DNA of 64,000 nucleotides, from positions 33,247 through 97,246 of the forward strand of contig NZ_JALPNU010000014.1 of NCBI RefSeq assembly GCF_030851345.1, read 5' to 3'. Below are positions 27,733 through 36,627 of this stretch, piece after piece. The first letter of the stretch is position 1. Every line of letters begins with the position of its first letter. Origin of the DNA: Marinifilum sp. D714 (GTDB lineage: Bacteria > Bacteroidota > Bacteroidia > Bacteroidales > Marinifilaceae). The translations under genes and the position numbers were made by a program. The notes below the pieces were generated by a model. That model ran no database searches and had not been told where the DNA came from. It saw only the letters and a program-made list of their open reading frames with translations.

Positions 27733-28749
27733 ATGAAAAAAAAGGTTTTAGTTACTGGAGGAACTGGTTATATAGGTTCTCACACTGTTGTAGAATTGCA
27801 AAATAGCGGATTCGAAGTTGTAATTGCTGATAATCTCTCAAATTCAAAGATTGAAGTTTTGGATGGAATCGAAGCTATTTCCGGCATTCGTCCATTATTC
27901 CAACAAATCGATTTAAGTGTGGAGAGTGAATGCAATGAGTTCTTTAAAAAGCGTAGAGGAATTGATGCCATTATTCACTTTGCAGCATCAAAAGCTGTTG
28001 GCGAATCGGTTGAAAAACCTTTGCTGTATTATCGCAACAACCTTAACTCATTGATGAATATTTTGGAAGCGATGAAAGAGAACAACATTCAAAATTTGGT
28101 TTTCTCATCATCATGCACAGTTTATGGACAACCTGATAAACTGCCTGTAACTGAATCGACTCCGCGAAAAGAGGCTGAATCTCCTTATGGAAATACAAAG
28201 TCAATTTGTGAAGATATTATTCGCGATACAACAAAAGCTCATCCTGAACTAAAGGGAATTGCTTTAAGATATTTCAATCCAATTGGAGCACATCCAAGCT
28301 CTAAAATTGGAGAATTGCCATTGGGCGTTCCTAATAACCTTATTCCTTTCTTAACACAAACAGTGGCAGGCATTCGCCCAGAACTTAGTATTTTTGGAGA
28401 TGATTACAATACGCCTGACGGATCTTGCATTAGAGATTATATCAACGTAGTAGATTTGGCAAAAGCACATGTTATTGCAATTGAACGTTTGCTGCAAGAT
28501 AAAAATGCTTCGAACTACGAATATTTTAATGTTGGAACAGGATCTGGTGTTTCAGTATTGGAAATTATTGAATCATTCGAAAGATCAACAGGGGAGAAAG
28601 TTCCTCATAAAATAGTTGGAAGAAGAGCTGGAGATATCGAGCAGATTTATGCAGATACTTCATATTCTAATCGAGAGTTGGGGTGGCAATCGGAAAAAAG
28701 TCTTGATGAAACTTTGCTTTCGGCCTGGAATTGGCAAAAAACTTTATAA
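27733..28749 (+). CDS. galE: UDP-glucose 4-epimerase, copy 2 (galactose cluster)
   Basis: A 338-residue GalE with TGGTGYIGSHTVVELQ, SSSCTVYG and SPYGNTK (catalytic YxxxK). It regenerates UDP-glucose from UDP-galactose for the GalT reaction. It is a close paralogue of the gene at 6252-7286: long blocks of protein are identical, but residues about 53-78 differ (SVESECNEFFKKRRGID here). galM follows after 43 bases. Confidence 0.96.
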   Translation: MKKKVLVTGGTGYIGSHTVVELQNSGFEVVIADNLSNSKIEVLDGIEAISGIRPLFQQIDLSVESECNEFFKKRRGIDAIIHFAASKAVGESVEKPLLYYRNNLNSLMNILEAMKENNIQNLVFSSSCTVYGQPDKLPVTESTPRKEAESPYGNTKSICEDIIRDTTKAHPELKGIALRYFNPIGAHPSSKIGELPLGVPNNLIPFLTQTVAGIRPELSIFGDDYNTPDGSCIRDYINVVDLAKAHVIAIERLLQDKNASNYEYFNVGTGSGVSVLEIIESFERSTGEKVPHKIVGRRAGDIEQIYADTSYSNRELGWQSEKSLDETLLSAWNWQKTL

Positions 28750-28792
28750 TCGAACTAAGATTATAAGAGTTTCACAATATTAAAAGATAAAC

Positions 28793-29800
28793 ATGCAGGT
28801 TTATACACTTAAAAATAAAAGTATAGAGGTTGATTTTATTGCTCGTGGCGGTCAAATCATTTCAATTAAAGTTCCTGATGCAAAAGGCAATGTTGCCGAT
28901 GTTGTGGTAGGGTACGATACCATTGAGGAAACCCTTAATGGCGATGCGTATTTTGGCGCCCTGTGTGGTCGTTATGCCAACCGTATCGTAAATGGTGAAT
29001 TTGAAATTGATGGGGAAAAATTTCAGTTGGATTGCAATAACGAAACCAACCACTTACATGGTGGTGTGGATGGATTCAATCGAAGAAATTGGAACGTAAA
29101 TGCTGTTGAAATTGATAAGTATGTACAGGCCTATCAATTAAGTCTGGTTAGTGAAGATGGCGATCAGAATTATCCGGGCAAATTAAAGGTTTCAGTAATA
29201 TACGGATTGACAGATGATAATCAATTTGTTATTGACTATGAGGCACAAACATCAAAGCCAACAGTAATTAATTTAACAAGTCATCCTTATTTCAATTTAA
29301 ATGGTGCAGGCAATGGATCAGCAATGAATCATGAGTTGCGATTAAATGCTTCAAACTATACACCGATTTCGGCAGAGTTGGGAACAACATCCGGAGAAAT
29401 TGCATTGGTAAAGGATACGCCATTTGATTTTACAATGGCAAAAACCGTAGAATCTGCTTGCAATGCTGATCATGAACAAATCAACATGATTGATGGTATT
29501 GATCACAATTTTGTTTTGGATGATTTCGATGGAACGGTAAAGCTTGCAGGTGTACTTTCAGATCCTAAATCGGGACGAAAAATGGAAGTGTATACCGATC
29601 AGCCAGGTATTCAAATTTACACGGGTGCTCATTTCGATGGCTCTGAAACAGGTAAAAAAGGAGCACCAATTATACAGTGTGCAGGGCTTGCCATGGAAAC
29701 ACAGATTTTTCCAAATTCTCCAAACTATGAGCACTTCCCAAATGCAACTTTAAGGCCAGGTGAGAAATACAAGCATGTATGTATTTATAAGTTTTGCTAA
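28793..29800 (+). CDS. galM: Aldose 1-epimerase (mutarotase)
   Basis: A 335-residue GalM that interconverts alpha and beta galactose so that GalK gets its alpha anomer. It shows GALCGRYANRI, NHLHGG with the first catalytic-region His, NLTSHPYFNL with the second, and the C-terminal Glu in the AMETQIFPNSPN segment. There is no signal peptide, so it acts in the cytoplasm with the rest of the pathway. Last gene of the galactose run, followed by a terminator. Confidence 0.97.
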   Translation: MQVYTLKNKSIEVDFIARGGQIISIKVPDAKGNVADVVVGYDTIEETLNGDAYFGALCGRYANRIVNGEFEIDGEKFQLDCNNETNHLHGGVDGFNRRNWNVNAVEIDKYVQAYQLSLVSEDGDQNYPGKLKVSVIYGLTDDNQFVIDYEAQTSKPTVINLTSHPYFNLNGAGNGSAMNHELRLNASNYTPISAELGTTSGEIALVKDTPFDFTMAKTVESACNADHEQINMIDGIDHNFVLDDFDGTVKLAGVLSDPKSGRKMEVYTDQPGIQIYTGAHFDGSETGKKGAPIIQCAGLAMETQIFPNSPNYEHFPNATLRPGEKYKHVCIYKFC

Positions 29801-29885
29801 AGATTGACCTCGGATAAAATCTGATGTTGCTTAAAGATAAAAAGTAGTTATAACAGACTAGATTCCTTTTGTAAAGGATACTTTT

Positions 29886-29934
29886 AACATCAAACAGAGT
29901 TGGTTTACGTTCATTTAAATCTCTGTTTGGTGTT
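29886..29934 (+). terminator. Intrinsic terminator after galM
   Basis: Fourteen-pair stem between 29886-29899 and 29921-29934 (AACATCAAACAGAG/CTCTGTTTGGTGTT, one G-U pair), followed by eight T. Confidence 0.9.
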
Positions 29935-29998
29935 TTTTTTATTTACTGATTTTAAGAGTTAAACTATAATTTTTTGCTCAAAGAGGGGGTGTTTTTAA

Positions 29999-30313
29999 GA
30001 TTTTCATGGGTAGAGGATTGCAATTCATGCCTTTTTTGGAAAATAGCAAGGGTCTAGTATTGATTTTCAAGCCTTGAGGTTTGAATTTGATGGGTTTAAC
30101 ATCGACAAGAAATTCTTTAGGATAGAATTTCAATCTTTTAGTCTTGAATTTGATCAATTTAGCTTTGAATTTCAAGCCTAAAAACATGAAAAATGAGCTT
30201 TTAGCTGTGGAATTCTATCCTAAAGAAGAGAAAATCATAGCTAATGAGATGCTGCTCAAGTTTTAAGTGTTGTTTTTCGATCTTTGAGTAAAGTAGATCA
30301 AGCCTTCTGTGAT
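29999..30313. repeat. Degenerate 21-bp periodic repeat array (about 15 units)
   Basis: Between galM and the LuxE-like gene. Units begin near 29999, 30020, 30039, 30062, 30083, 30104, 30125, 30146, 30167, 30188, 30210, 30230, 30251, 30272 and 30293. Spacing averages 21.0 bases. Units resemble GAATTTCAAGCNTTTAG followed by about four T-rich bases, with much decay. The middle units (30062-30187) keep the period exactly. A 17-base exact inverted repeat, TTCTTTAGGATAGAATT (30113-30129) against 30211-30227, lies within it. A frame of 69 codons on the minus strand reads heptapeptide repeats, but this follows from the 21-base period. No known element was recognised. Confidence 0.75.
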
Positions 30314-30326
30314 GTGAAAATCTGAT

Positions 30327-31310
30327 TTATTCGTTTACAAGTAGATTGCATCCACGAATATCAGAATGATCGAATCGACCAAGAATTTCAAAGCTTCCAT
30401 CTTCGTGGATTTTACCAAGATCTTGGGTTTCGATAAAGGAACACGAGTGTACATTAGCCAAATCGATCACATTTACACCACCCGTTCTACCTGTTTTTTC
30501 ATAGCTGAATGGATCGTAAGCATCGCGAATCATGATTTTCATCCAGTTTGGTGTGTGAAATAAACTTTTTCCTTTAGAGTATGCTTGCGAAAGCAATTCC
30601 GTCATTCCATACTCAGAATGGATTTCATTCACACCTAGTCGAGAACAAAGAAATGTGTGCAACTCTTCACGAGTAATTTCTTTTCTTCTTCCTTTCATGC
30701 CACCAGTCTCCATGATGATTACATCGGAAAGATCTAGCGCATATTTTTCAGCCAAATCAAGCAAAGCAAAACTAACCCCAAGCAGTAAAATTTTTTGATT
30801 CGCTTTTTTCAAATCAGCAATGCACTCAATCAATTCTTCATGATTGTGCAGGTAGAATCCACTTTTAGCATGCTTGCTATCTTTAATCAGGTGTTCCATC
30901 ATGTAGATTAAGGATGAACCTTCGCGCTCCAAATAAGAAGGAAGCAAAGCCAGAACACAATAATCTGTTATTGGCCCATAAAAATCCTCGAAACCTTTCT
31001 TAAAGCTCTCTTCATAAATACTGATATCGGGAACAAAGTGCCTGCTGGTTAGGTTGCCAGTTGTTCCACTGCTGGTAAAAATTTCTTTTGCAGGATCGTT
31101 GGAAGAAACCACCTTTCGGGATTTGAAAAACTCTATGGGAAGAAAAGGAATATCTGTAAGCTTAGTGATTTGATTGATATCCTTTTTCAAATGTTGAAGA
31201 TATTCACGATACACCTCATTGTTTTCCGCTTGATAGCGAAAAATTTCCAGGGCTACTTGTTCAAATTCAGTTTTATTTGATATCGAAAATATTTTTTCCT
31301 TCCAGTTCAT
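30327..31310 (-). CDS. LuxE-like acyl-protein synthetase/ligase
   Basis: A 327-residue adenylate-forming enzyme of the LuxE branch. The phosphate-binding FTSSGTTG lies at about residues 78-85, the adenine-side part is IHSEYGMTELLSQAYS, and the end GRFDHSDIRGCNLLV is typical of the LuxE domain. Known LuxE activates fatty acids for bioluminescence, but no lux genes are present. Stand-alone copies in Bacteroidota have no settled role; carboxylate activation is the safe inference. It stands alone between the 21-bp array and the pgk terminator. Confidence 0.85.
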   Translation of the reverse strand: MNWKEKIFSISNKTEFEQVALEIFRYQAENNEVYREYLQHLKKDINQITKLTDIPFLPIEFFKSRKVVSSNDPAKEIFTSSGTTGNLTSRHFVPDISIYEESFKKGFEDFYGPITDYCVLALLPSYLEREGSSLIYMMEHLIKDSKHAKSGFYLHNHEELIECIADLKKANQKILLLGVSFALLDLAEKYALDLSDVIIMETGGMKGRRKEITREELHTFLCSRLGVNEIHSEYGMTELLSQAYSKGKSLFHTPNWMKIMIRDAYDPFSYEKTGRTGGVNVIDLANVHSCSFIETQDLGKIHEDGSFEILGRFDHSDIRGCNLLVNE

Positions 31311-31420
31311 TTCTATTCTCTATTTGTTGTGATTACAAAGGTAATTGAACCAAGTTTATTGCGTAGCATTAATCAGTGAGAATCTTAAACAATCATAAAA
31401 ATCTAAGTTTAGTAATAAAA

Positions 31421-31444
31421 AAAGCAGCCTCGAAAGACTGCTTT
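31421..31444 (-). terminator. Intrinsic terminator after pgk
   Basis: On the minus strand: ten-pair stem AAAGCAGTCT/AGGCTGCTTT with a TTCG tetraloop, then a T-run (complement of 31414-31420). Confidence 0.9.
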
Positions 31445-31481
31445 AAGAATCCCTGTGAAGGGAAATATTATGGATCGTTAA

Positions 31482-32669
31482 TTACCCTCTAATAGCTGCA
31501 ACACCTGGCAATTCTTTACCTTCGATGTACTCTAATAGAGCACCACCACCAGTTGATACATAGCTTACTTTGTCAGCCAAGTTGTACTTGTTGATCGCTG
31601 CAACAGAGTCACCACCACCAATTAATGAGAAAGCACCTTTTTCAGTAGCTGTTACAATTGCATCAGCAATTGCTTTGGTTCCTTTAGCGAAAGTATCCAT
31701 TTCGAATACTCCAACAGGACCATTCCAAAGAATTGTTTCTGATTCTTCGATAACTTTCTTGAAGTTTTCAATAGTTTCAGAAGCAACATCTAATCCCATC
31801 CAATCAGCTGGAATTTCAGATACGTTACATTCTTTAGTGTTTGCGTCGTTAGAGAAATCGTCAGCAATTAATGCATCAACTGCAAGGTGAAGTTTTACAT
31901 TGTTTGCTTCAGCTTCACTTAAAATTTCTCTTGCGATATCTAACTTATCATCTTCAACCAATGAGTTACCAATCTTACCACCCATCGATTTAACGAAAGT
32001 GTAAGTCATACCACCACCAATAATTAAGTGGTCAACTTTAGGCATTAAAGTTTTAATGATATCGATTTTTGAAGATACCTTAGCACCACCCATAATTGCA
32101 GTTAACGGACGCTTAGAGTCTTTCAATACTTTATCAACGCTCGATAATTCACCTTCCATTACGTAACCAAACATCTTGTCGTTAGGGAAGAATTTAGCGA
32201 TAACAGCAGTCGAAGCGTGAGCACGGTGTGCAGTACCAAATGCATCGTTGATCCAAAGGTCAGCTAAGTCAGCTAATTTTTTAGCAAAAGCTTCGTCACC
32301 AGCTTTTTCTTCACCGTAAAAACGAAGGTTTTCCAACAATAGAACTTCACCTTCTTTTAGGTCAGCAGCCATTGTTTTGGCACTTTCACCAATACAATCA
32401 TCAGCAAATTTCACATCAACACCTAATTTTGCAGAAAGGTGAGCAACGATGTGTTTCAATGAGAATTTTTCATCAACACCTTTTGGTCTACCAAGGTGAG
32501 ACATCAAAATAACGGATCCGTTTCCTTCTAATACTTTTTTGATAGTTGGAAGTGCAGCACGGATACGTGTGTCATCGGTAATTTCGAACTGATCGTTCAA
32601 AGGCACATTAAAATCTACTCTGATAATCGCCTTCTTTCCTGAAAAATTGTATGAATCAATTGTTTGCAT
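31482..32669 (-). CDS. pgk: Phosphoglycerate kinase
   Basis: A 395-residue glycolytic enzyme transferring phosphate from 1,3-bisphosphoglycerate to ADP. Seen: [10 protein letters not shown] at the start, [27 protein letters not shown], the hinge-region NGPVGVFE and the nucleotide-binding GGGDSVAA near the end. It has its own strong promoter (32702-32733, minus) and terminator. Codon use looks biased toward a highly expressed set, as expected. Confidence 0.99.
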   Translation of the reverse strand: MQTIDSYNFSGKKAIIRVDFNVPLNDQFEITDDTRIRAALPTIKKVLEGNGSVILMSHLGRPKGVDEKFSLKHIVAHLSAKLGVDVKFADDCIGESAKTMAADLKEGEVLLLENLRFYGEEKAGDEAFAKKLADLADLWINDAFGTAHRAHASTAVIAKFFPNDKMFGYVMEGELSSVDKVLKDSKRPLTAIMGGAKVSSKIDIIKTLMPKVDHLIIGGGMTYTFVKSMGGKIGNSLVEDDKLDIAREILSEAEANNVKLHLAVDALIADDFSNDANTKECNVSEIPADWMGLDVASETIENFKKVIEESETILWNGPVGVFEMDTFAKGTKAIADAIVTATEKGAFSLIGGGDSVAAINKYNLADKVSYVSTGGGALLEYIEGKELPGVAAIRG

Positions 32670-32701
32670 TGGAATATGTCTTTATATTTTTTTCTTCCAA
32701 A

Positions 32702-32733
32702 CAAAGGTATGTTTTTATTCAAATTGCTGCAAA
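32702..32733 (-). promoter_or_regulatory. Promoter of pgk, TTTG-N20-TACCTTTG (minus strand)
   Basis: On the minus strand TTTG (32733-32730), 20 bases, TACCTTTG (32709-32702). The leader to the ATG would be about 27 bases. Confidence 0.7.
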
Positions 32734-32929
32734 AAAGAAAGAGAAATGCTTTTAAGTGTCATGTAATCAGATGGTAATATTATGTAGACCTTTGGCTTTG
32801 AAACGATTGCATAAATTTTTCCTTATTGCAAATTGATGGTCAAAACGTCATTTTTTTCTCAATTGACTTTGAACTTAAGCTATAATGACAAAGCTCTCCT
32901 TTATTTTTTTAACTTTGGATACCCCGATG

Positions 32930-32937
32930 TACCTTTG
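32930..32937 (+). promoter_or_regulatory. -7 element (TACCTTTG) upstream of holB
   Basis: A good TAnnTTTG match 84 bases before holB; no TTTG at the expected -33 distance. The rest of 32670-33020 holds the divergent pgk promoter and nothing else recognised. Confidence 0.45.
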
Positions 32938-33020
32938 CACAACATTGGGGGTTAAATGATTTTTGACCAGCAGATGAGGCTTGAACTTATCTGTTCGAAA
33001 CCATTTCATATTGAAAATTC

Positions 33021-34145
33021 ATGCAATTTAAAGATATAATTGGCCACAAAGAGGTCAAACAACGTTTTATTCAAACCGTTAAAGAAAACAGAGTCAGCCA
33101 TGCACAATTGTTGATTGGTCCCAAGGGAGTTGGGAAACTATCAATGGCAATTGCATTTGCTCAGTATGTTTCCTGTTTGGATAGAAAAGACAATGATTCG
33201 TGCGGGGTTTGTTCATCGTGTAAAAAATATGCGAAATTGATTCATCCCGATCTTCATTTTGTTTTTCCGGTTGTTAAAGGGAAAGGATTTACCAATCCTG
33301 TGAGCGATAATTTTATTGAATTGTGGCGATCGCAAATTGAGAGTGATTCTTATTTTGATATTGGAGATTGGTACAGAACCCTTGGAGTGGATAACTCACA
33401 AGGGATGATCTATTCTGGCGAAAGCAATGAGATTATCAGGAAATTAAGTTTAAAAACTTACGAATCGGACTATAAGGTAATGATCATTTGGTTGCCTGAA
33501 AAGATGCATACTTCATGTGCCAACAAGCTTCTGAAAATGATTGAGGAGCCACCGTCGAAAACTTTGTTTTTTATGGTGGCGGAAGAGCCAGATAAAATTC
33601 TACAAACCATATTGTCACGAACACAACTGATTAAAATTCCGGCAATTGATCAGGAATCATTGTCGGTTGCGGTTAAAAATGAGTTCAACCTTAACGAGCA
33701 GGAATTAAAGAATGTAGTTCGTTTATCGGAAGGAAGTTACCGTAAGGCAAGAATCCTTATTCAGAATTCAGATGAAAATGCAGAGAATTTTGAGAATTTC
33801 ATTACCATTATGCGACATTGTTATGCTCGTAAGGTGTTGGATATAATGGATTGGGCCGAAGAGATTGCTACCATAGGACGCGAACGTCAGAAAAGTTTCT
33901 TGAATTACGCGGTTAGAATGATACGTGAGAATTTTATTCTAAACTTAAAGCAACCCGAAATGGTTTATTTAAGTGGTGAGGAAATGAATTTCTCGCAACG
34001 ATTCTCACCTTTTATCAATGAGGATAATGTTTGGATGATTTCAGATGAGCTTTCAAAAGCATATACCGACATTGAAAGAAATGCTAATGCAAAGATTGTG
34101 TTTCTTGATTTGGGTTTAAAACTGGTTAAATTATTACGCCCGTAA
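33021..34145 (+). CDS. holB: DNA polymerase III subunit delta' (clamp-loader)
   Basis: A 374-residue AAA+ protein. It has the RFC-like opening MQFKDIIGHKEVKQRF, Walker A-like GPKGVGK, a zinc module (CLDRKDNDSCGVCSSC) and the SRTQ segment in place of the SRC motif. It is the delta' part of the sliding-clamp loader. In Bacteroidota this gene is often next to the PSP1 and gldH genes, as here. A possible promoter lies at 32930. Confidence 0.93.
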   Translation: MQFKDIIGHKEVKQRFIQTVKENRVSHAQLLIGPKGVGKLSMAIAFAQYVSCLDRKDNDSCGVCSSCKKYAKLIHPDLHFVFPVVKGKGFTNPVSDNFIELWRSQIESDSYFDIGDWYRTLGVDNSQGMIYSGESNEIIRKLSLKTYESDYKVMIIWLPEKMHTSCANKLLKMIEEPPSKTLFFMVAEEPDKILQTILSRTQLIKIPAIDQESLSVAVKNEFNLNEQELKNVVRLSEGSYRKARILIQNSDENAENFENFITIMRHCYARKVLDIMDWAEEIATIGRERQKSFLNYAVRMIRENFILNLKQPEMVYLSGEEMNFSQRFSPFINEDNVWMISDELSKAYTDIERNANAKIVFLDLGLKLVKLLRP

Positions 34146-34200
34146 TCACCCAATAATTTCCCGAAATAATTACCTTTAAAGGTTTGTAAAATAAATTAGC

Positions 34201-34208
34201 TAATTTTG
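34201..34208 (+). promoter_or_regulatory. -7 element (TAATTTTG) upstream of PSP1 gene
   Basis: TAnnTTTG match 33 bases before the ATG at 34241. The nearest TTTG (34183) is only 14 bases upstream, so the -33 is not assigned. Confidence 0.45.
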
Positions 34209-34240
34209 CGGTCGATTATCGACTAATAATCAATATATAT

Positions 34241-35395
34241 ATGACAGAAAATAAGGAACCAAAAGGGAAATGCGCAGGCTGCGCATCCAATAAAAGAGAC
34301 CATCGTTTGTTGGCTGGTAAGCTAGATGTTTACGATTGGTTGAAAGATGTTCCTGAAAGTGCACAATGTCCGGATGTTGTTGAAATAAAATTTAAGAATA
34401 CCCGTAAGGGATTCTATTCAAATACAAATCAATTAAGATTACAAAGAGGTGATGTGGTAGCAGTTGAAGCATCACCAGGACATGATATCGGGATTGTATC
34501 CTTAACAGGCGATTTGGTTGTGGAGCAAATGCGCAAACAAAAGCTTGATCCGAATACATACGAGGCGAAAAAAGTATACAGAAAGGCAAAGCCTGTTGAT
34601 ATCGAAAAATGGCACGAAGCCATTGCACTGGAACACAAAACAATGATTAAAGCTCGCCAAATATCTGCTGAATTAAGGCTGGATATGAAAATTGGCGATG
34701 TGGAATATCAGGGAGATAAAACAAAAGCAATTTTCTACTATATCGCCGATGATAGAGTTGACTTTAGACAGTTGATTAAAGTATTGGCAGAGCAATTCAA
34801 AATCAGAATTGAAATGCGCCAAATTGGTGCACGACAGGAAGCTGGGCGAATAGGAGGAATTGGACCATGTGGTAGAGAGCTTTGTTGTTCAACTTGGATT
34901 ACCAATTTTGTTTCGGTAACAACCAATGCTGCACGTTATCAGGAAATTTCGTTGAATCCTCAGAAACTTGCTGGGCAGTGTGGGAAATTGAAATGTTGCT
35001 TGAATTTTGAGTTGGATTGCTATATCGATGCTCAAAAGGATTTTCCGAATACAAGTATTCCGTTGGAAACCAAAGATGGAACTGCTTATCATCAGAAAAC
35101 AGATATCTTCAAACGCCAGATGTGGTATTCATTCGATAAGTTCAATTCGATGAATATGGTTCAGGTTTCGGTTGATAGAGTGAAGGAAATTATCCGATTG
35201 AATAAGAAAGGAACTAAGGTTGATAAATTGATTTCTGAAAAATCGATTGACAACAAAAAATCCTTGGACTACGAAAATGTAGTAGGACAGGATAGTTTGA
35301 ACCGCTTCGATAAGAAGGAAAATCCGAATAAACGAAAAGGAAAAAGAAAATTCCGTCGTAAACCAAGAAAACCAAACAAGCCAGCAAAGTCATGA
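34241..35395 (+). CDS. PSP1 domain protein (YaaT/RicT-like)
   Basis: A 384-residue protein with the PSP1 core: GIVSLTGDLV, KAIFYYIADDRVDFRQL, RIEMRQIGARQEAGRIGGIGPCGRELCC and QCGKLKCCLNFE. The cysteine-rich stretches match RicT/YaaT, which in Bacillus acts with other proteins on RNA processing; the cysteines can hold an iron-sulfur cluster there. The last about 60 residues are Lys/Arg-rich and disordered. It shares four bases (ATGA) with gldH, so the two are translationally coupled, and the role in Bacteroidota is unclear. Confidence 0.9.
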   Translation: MTENKEPKGKCAGCASNKRDHRLLAGKLDVYDWLKDVPESAQCPDVVEIKFKNTRKGFYSNTNQLRLQRGDVVAVEASPGHDIGIVSLTGDLVVEQMRKQKLDPNTYEAKKVYRKAKPVDIEKWHEAIALEHKTMIKARQISAELRLDMKIGDVEYQGDKTKAIFYYIADDRVDFRQLIKVLAEQFKIRIEMRQIGARQEAGRIGGIGPCGRELCCSTWITNFVSVTTNAARYQEISLNPQKLAGQCGKLKCCLNFELDCYIDAQKDFPNTSIPLETKDGTAYHQKTDIFKRQMWYSFDKFNSMNMVQVSVDRVKEIIRLNKKGTKVDKLISEKSIDNKKSLDYENVVGQDSLNRFDKKENPNKRKGKRKFRRKPRKPNKPAKS

Positions 35396-35865
35396 ACAAA
35401 TTGATTTGGATTTTTTGCATGGCAGTAATTGCACTGTCAACCCAATCGTGTGATTCCAATCGTGTTTATGAAGAGTATAAAGAAATTCCAGATTACACAT
35501 GGGATATGAACAATACTCTTCGCTTTGAAGTGGAAGTTACCGATACCATTAGTGTTCACAATTTGTATATCAATGTTAGGAATACTGGTGGATATGCGTA
35601 CAGCAACCTTTGGTTGTTTGTGAAGAGAACTTCTCCAGATGGGAATGTTGTTGAAGATAAGTTCGAATGCAGTTTGGCTACCGAAAAAGGAAAATGGTTG
35701 GGTAGCGGATTTGGTGATATTTTCGATTTACAAATTCCATTCAAGCAGAATGTGGTTTTCCAAAAATCGGGAATTTATGTATTCGAAATTGTGCAGGGAA
35801 TGCGCGATGAGGAATTGAAAGAAGTTGTGAATATTGGCTTAAGACTTGAGAAAGCAAATCAATAA
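35392..35865 (+). CDS. gldH: Gliding motility lipoprotein GldH
   Basis: A 157-residue lipoprotein with lipobox Cys20 (STQSCDSN) and the GldH body: YEEYKEIPDYTWDMNN, NLYINVRNTGGYAYSNLWLF, then GKWLGSGFGDIFDLQIPFK and GIYVFEIVQGMR. GldH is needed for gliding in Flavobacterium and is widespread in Bacteroidota that do not glide, so presence alone does not prove motility. It overlaps the PSP1 gene by four bases. Confidence 0.93.
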   Translation: MNKLIWIFCMAVIALSTQSCDSNRVYEEYKEIPDYTWDMNNTLRFEVEVTDTISVHNLYINVRNTGGYAYSNLWLFVKRTSPDGNVVEDKFECSLATEKGKWLGSGFGDIFDLQIPFKQNVVFQKSGIYVFEIVQGMRDEELKEVVNIGLRLEKANQ

Positions 35866-35883
35866 AATTTTTAGCGTTTAGTC

Positions 35884-36627
35884 GTGGGAAAGAATAAATT
35901 ACAGCGTTTTGCTGAGATGGATACATTTGATAATGTATTTCAACCAACCCATAAAGAGGTTTGGGAGACAAATTATCATTTGAAAGGAAAGTGGAATAAG
36001 GAAGTTTTTAAAAACGATAATCCAATTGTTTTAGAGGTTGGATGTGGAAAAGGAGAGTATACCGTAGGTTTGGCTCGTAAATTTCCGAACAAAAACTTTA
36101 TTGGAATTGATATAAAAGGCGCAAGAATGTGGCGCGGTGCTAAAACTGCTATCGAAGAAGGCTTGGGTAATGTAGGATTTATCAGAAGCAAAGCAGAATT
36201 GCTTGAGTCGATTTTTGAATCAGGTGAGATTTCTGAAATCTGGATCACTTTTCCTGATCCACAAATGAAAAAGGAAAGAAAAAGACTTACCGGAACACGC
36301 TTTCTGAAGCTTTACTCAAATCTGTTGACTAAGGATGGAATTATTCACCTGAAATCGGATAGTAATTTCCTGTATGAATATACATCGTATGTAATTAAGG
36401 AAAACTCTCTTTCGGTTGATGTTGACACCAATGACTTGTATAATTCAGGAAAGGCTGATGATATTCTTTCGATCAGAACATTCTACGAACAGCAATTTCT
36501 TGACAGAGGAATTCCGATTAAGTATTTAAAATTCAGGCTTGATGGAAAAACTGAATTTATAGAGCCTGATGTTGAGATTGAATTGGATTCTTACAGAAGT
36601 TTTGGTAGAGAGAAGCGCAAACAATAA
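35884..36627 (+). CDS. trmB: tRNA (guanine(46)-N7)-methyltransferase
   Basis: A 247-residue SAM-dependent methyltransferase. The SAM motif LEVGCGKGEYTVGLA lies at about 49-63; FIGIDIKGARMWRGAK and ITFPDPQMKKERKRLT are the TrmB signatures. It methylates G46 in the variable loop of tRNAs. The start is GTG 35884 (GTG GGA AAG AAT), 18 bases after gldH. The next gene begins at the base after its stop. Confidence 0.96.
   Translation: MGKNKLQRFAEMDTFDNVFQPTHKEVWETNYHLKGKWNKEVFKNDNPIVLEVGCGKGEYTVGLARKFPNKNFIGIDIKGARMWRGAKTAIEEGLGNVGFIRSKAELLESIFESGEISEIWITFPDPQMKKERKRLTGTRFLKLYSNLLTKDGIIHLKSDSNFLYEYTSYVIKENSLSVDVDTNDLYNSGKADDILSIRTFYEQQFLDRGIPIKYLKFRLDGKTEFIEPDVEIELDSYRSFGREKRKQ

Noticed and set aside
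29978..30187. 69-codon minus-strand reading frame with heptapeptide repeats (LKFKxKx type)
   Set aside because: The 21-base period makes any open frame look like a seven-residue repeat. The array runs past both ends of the frame, and the sister array at 41615-41899 has a period that is not a multiple of three.
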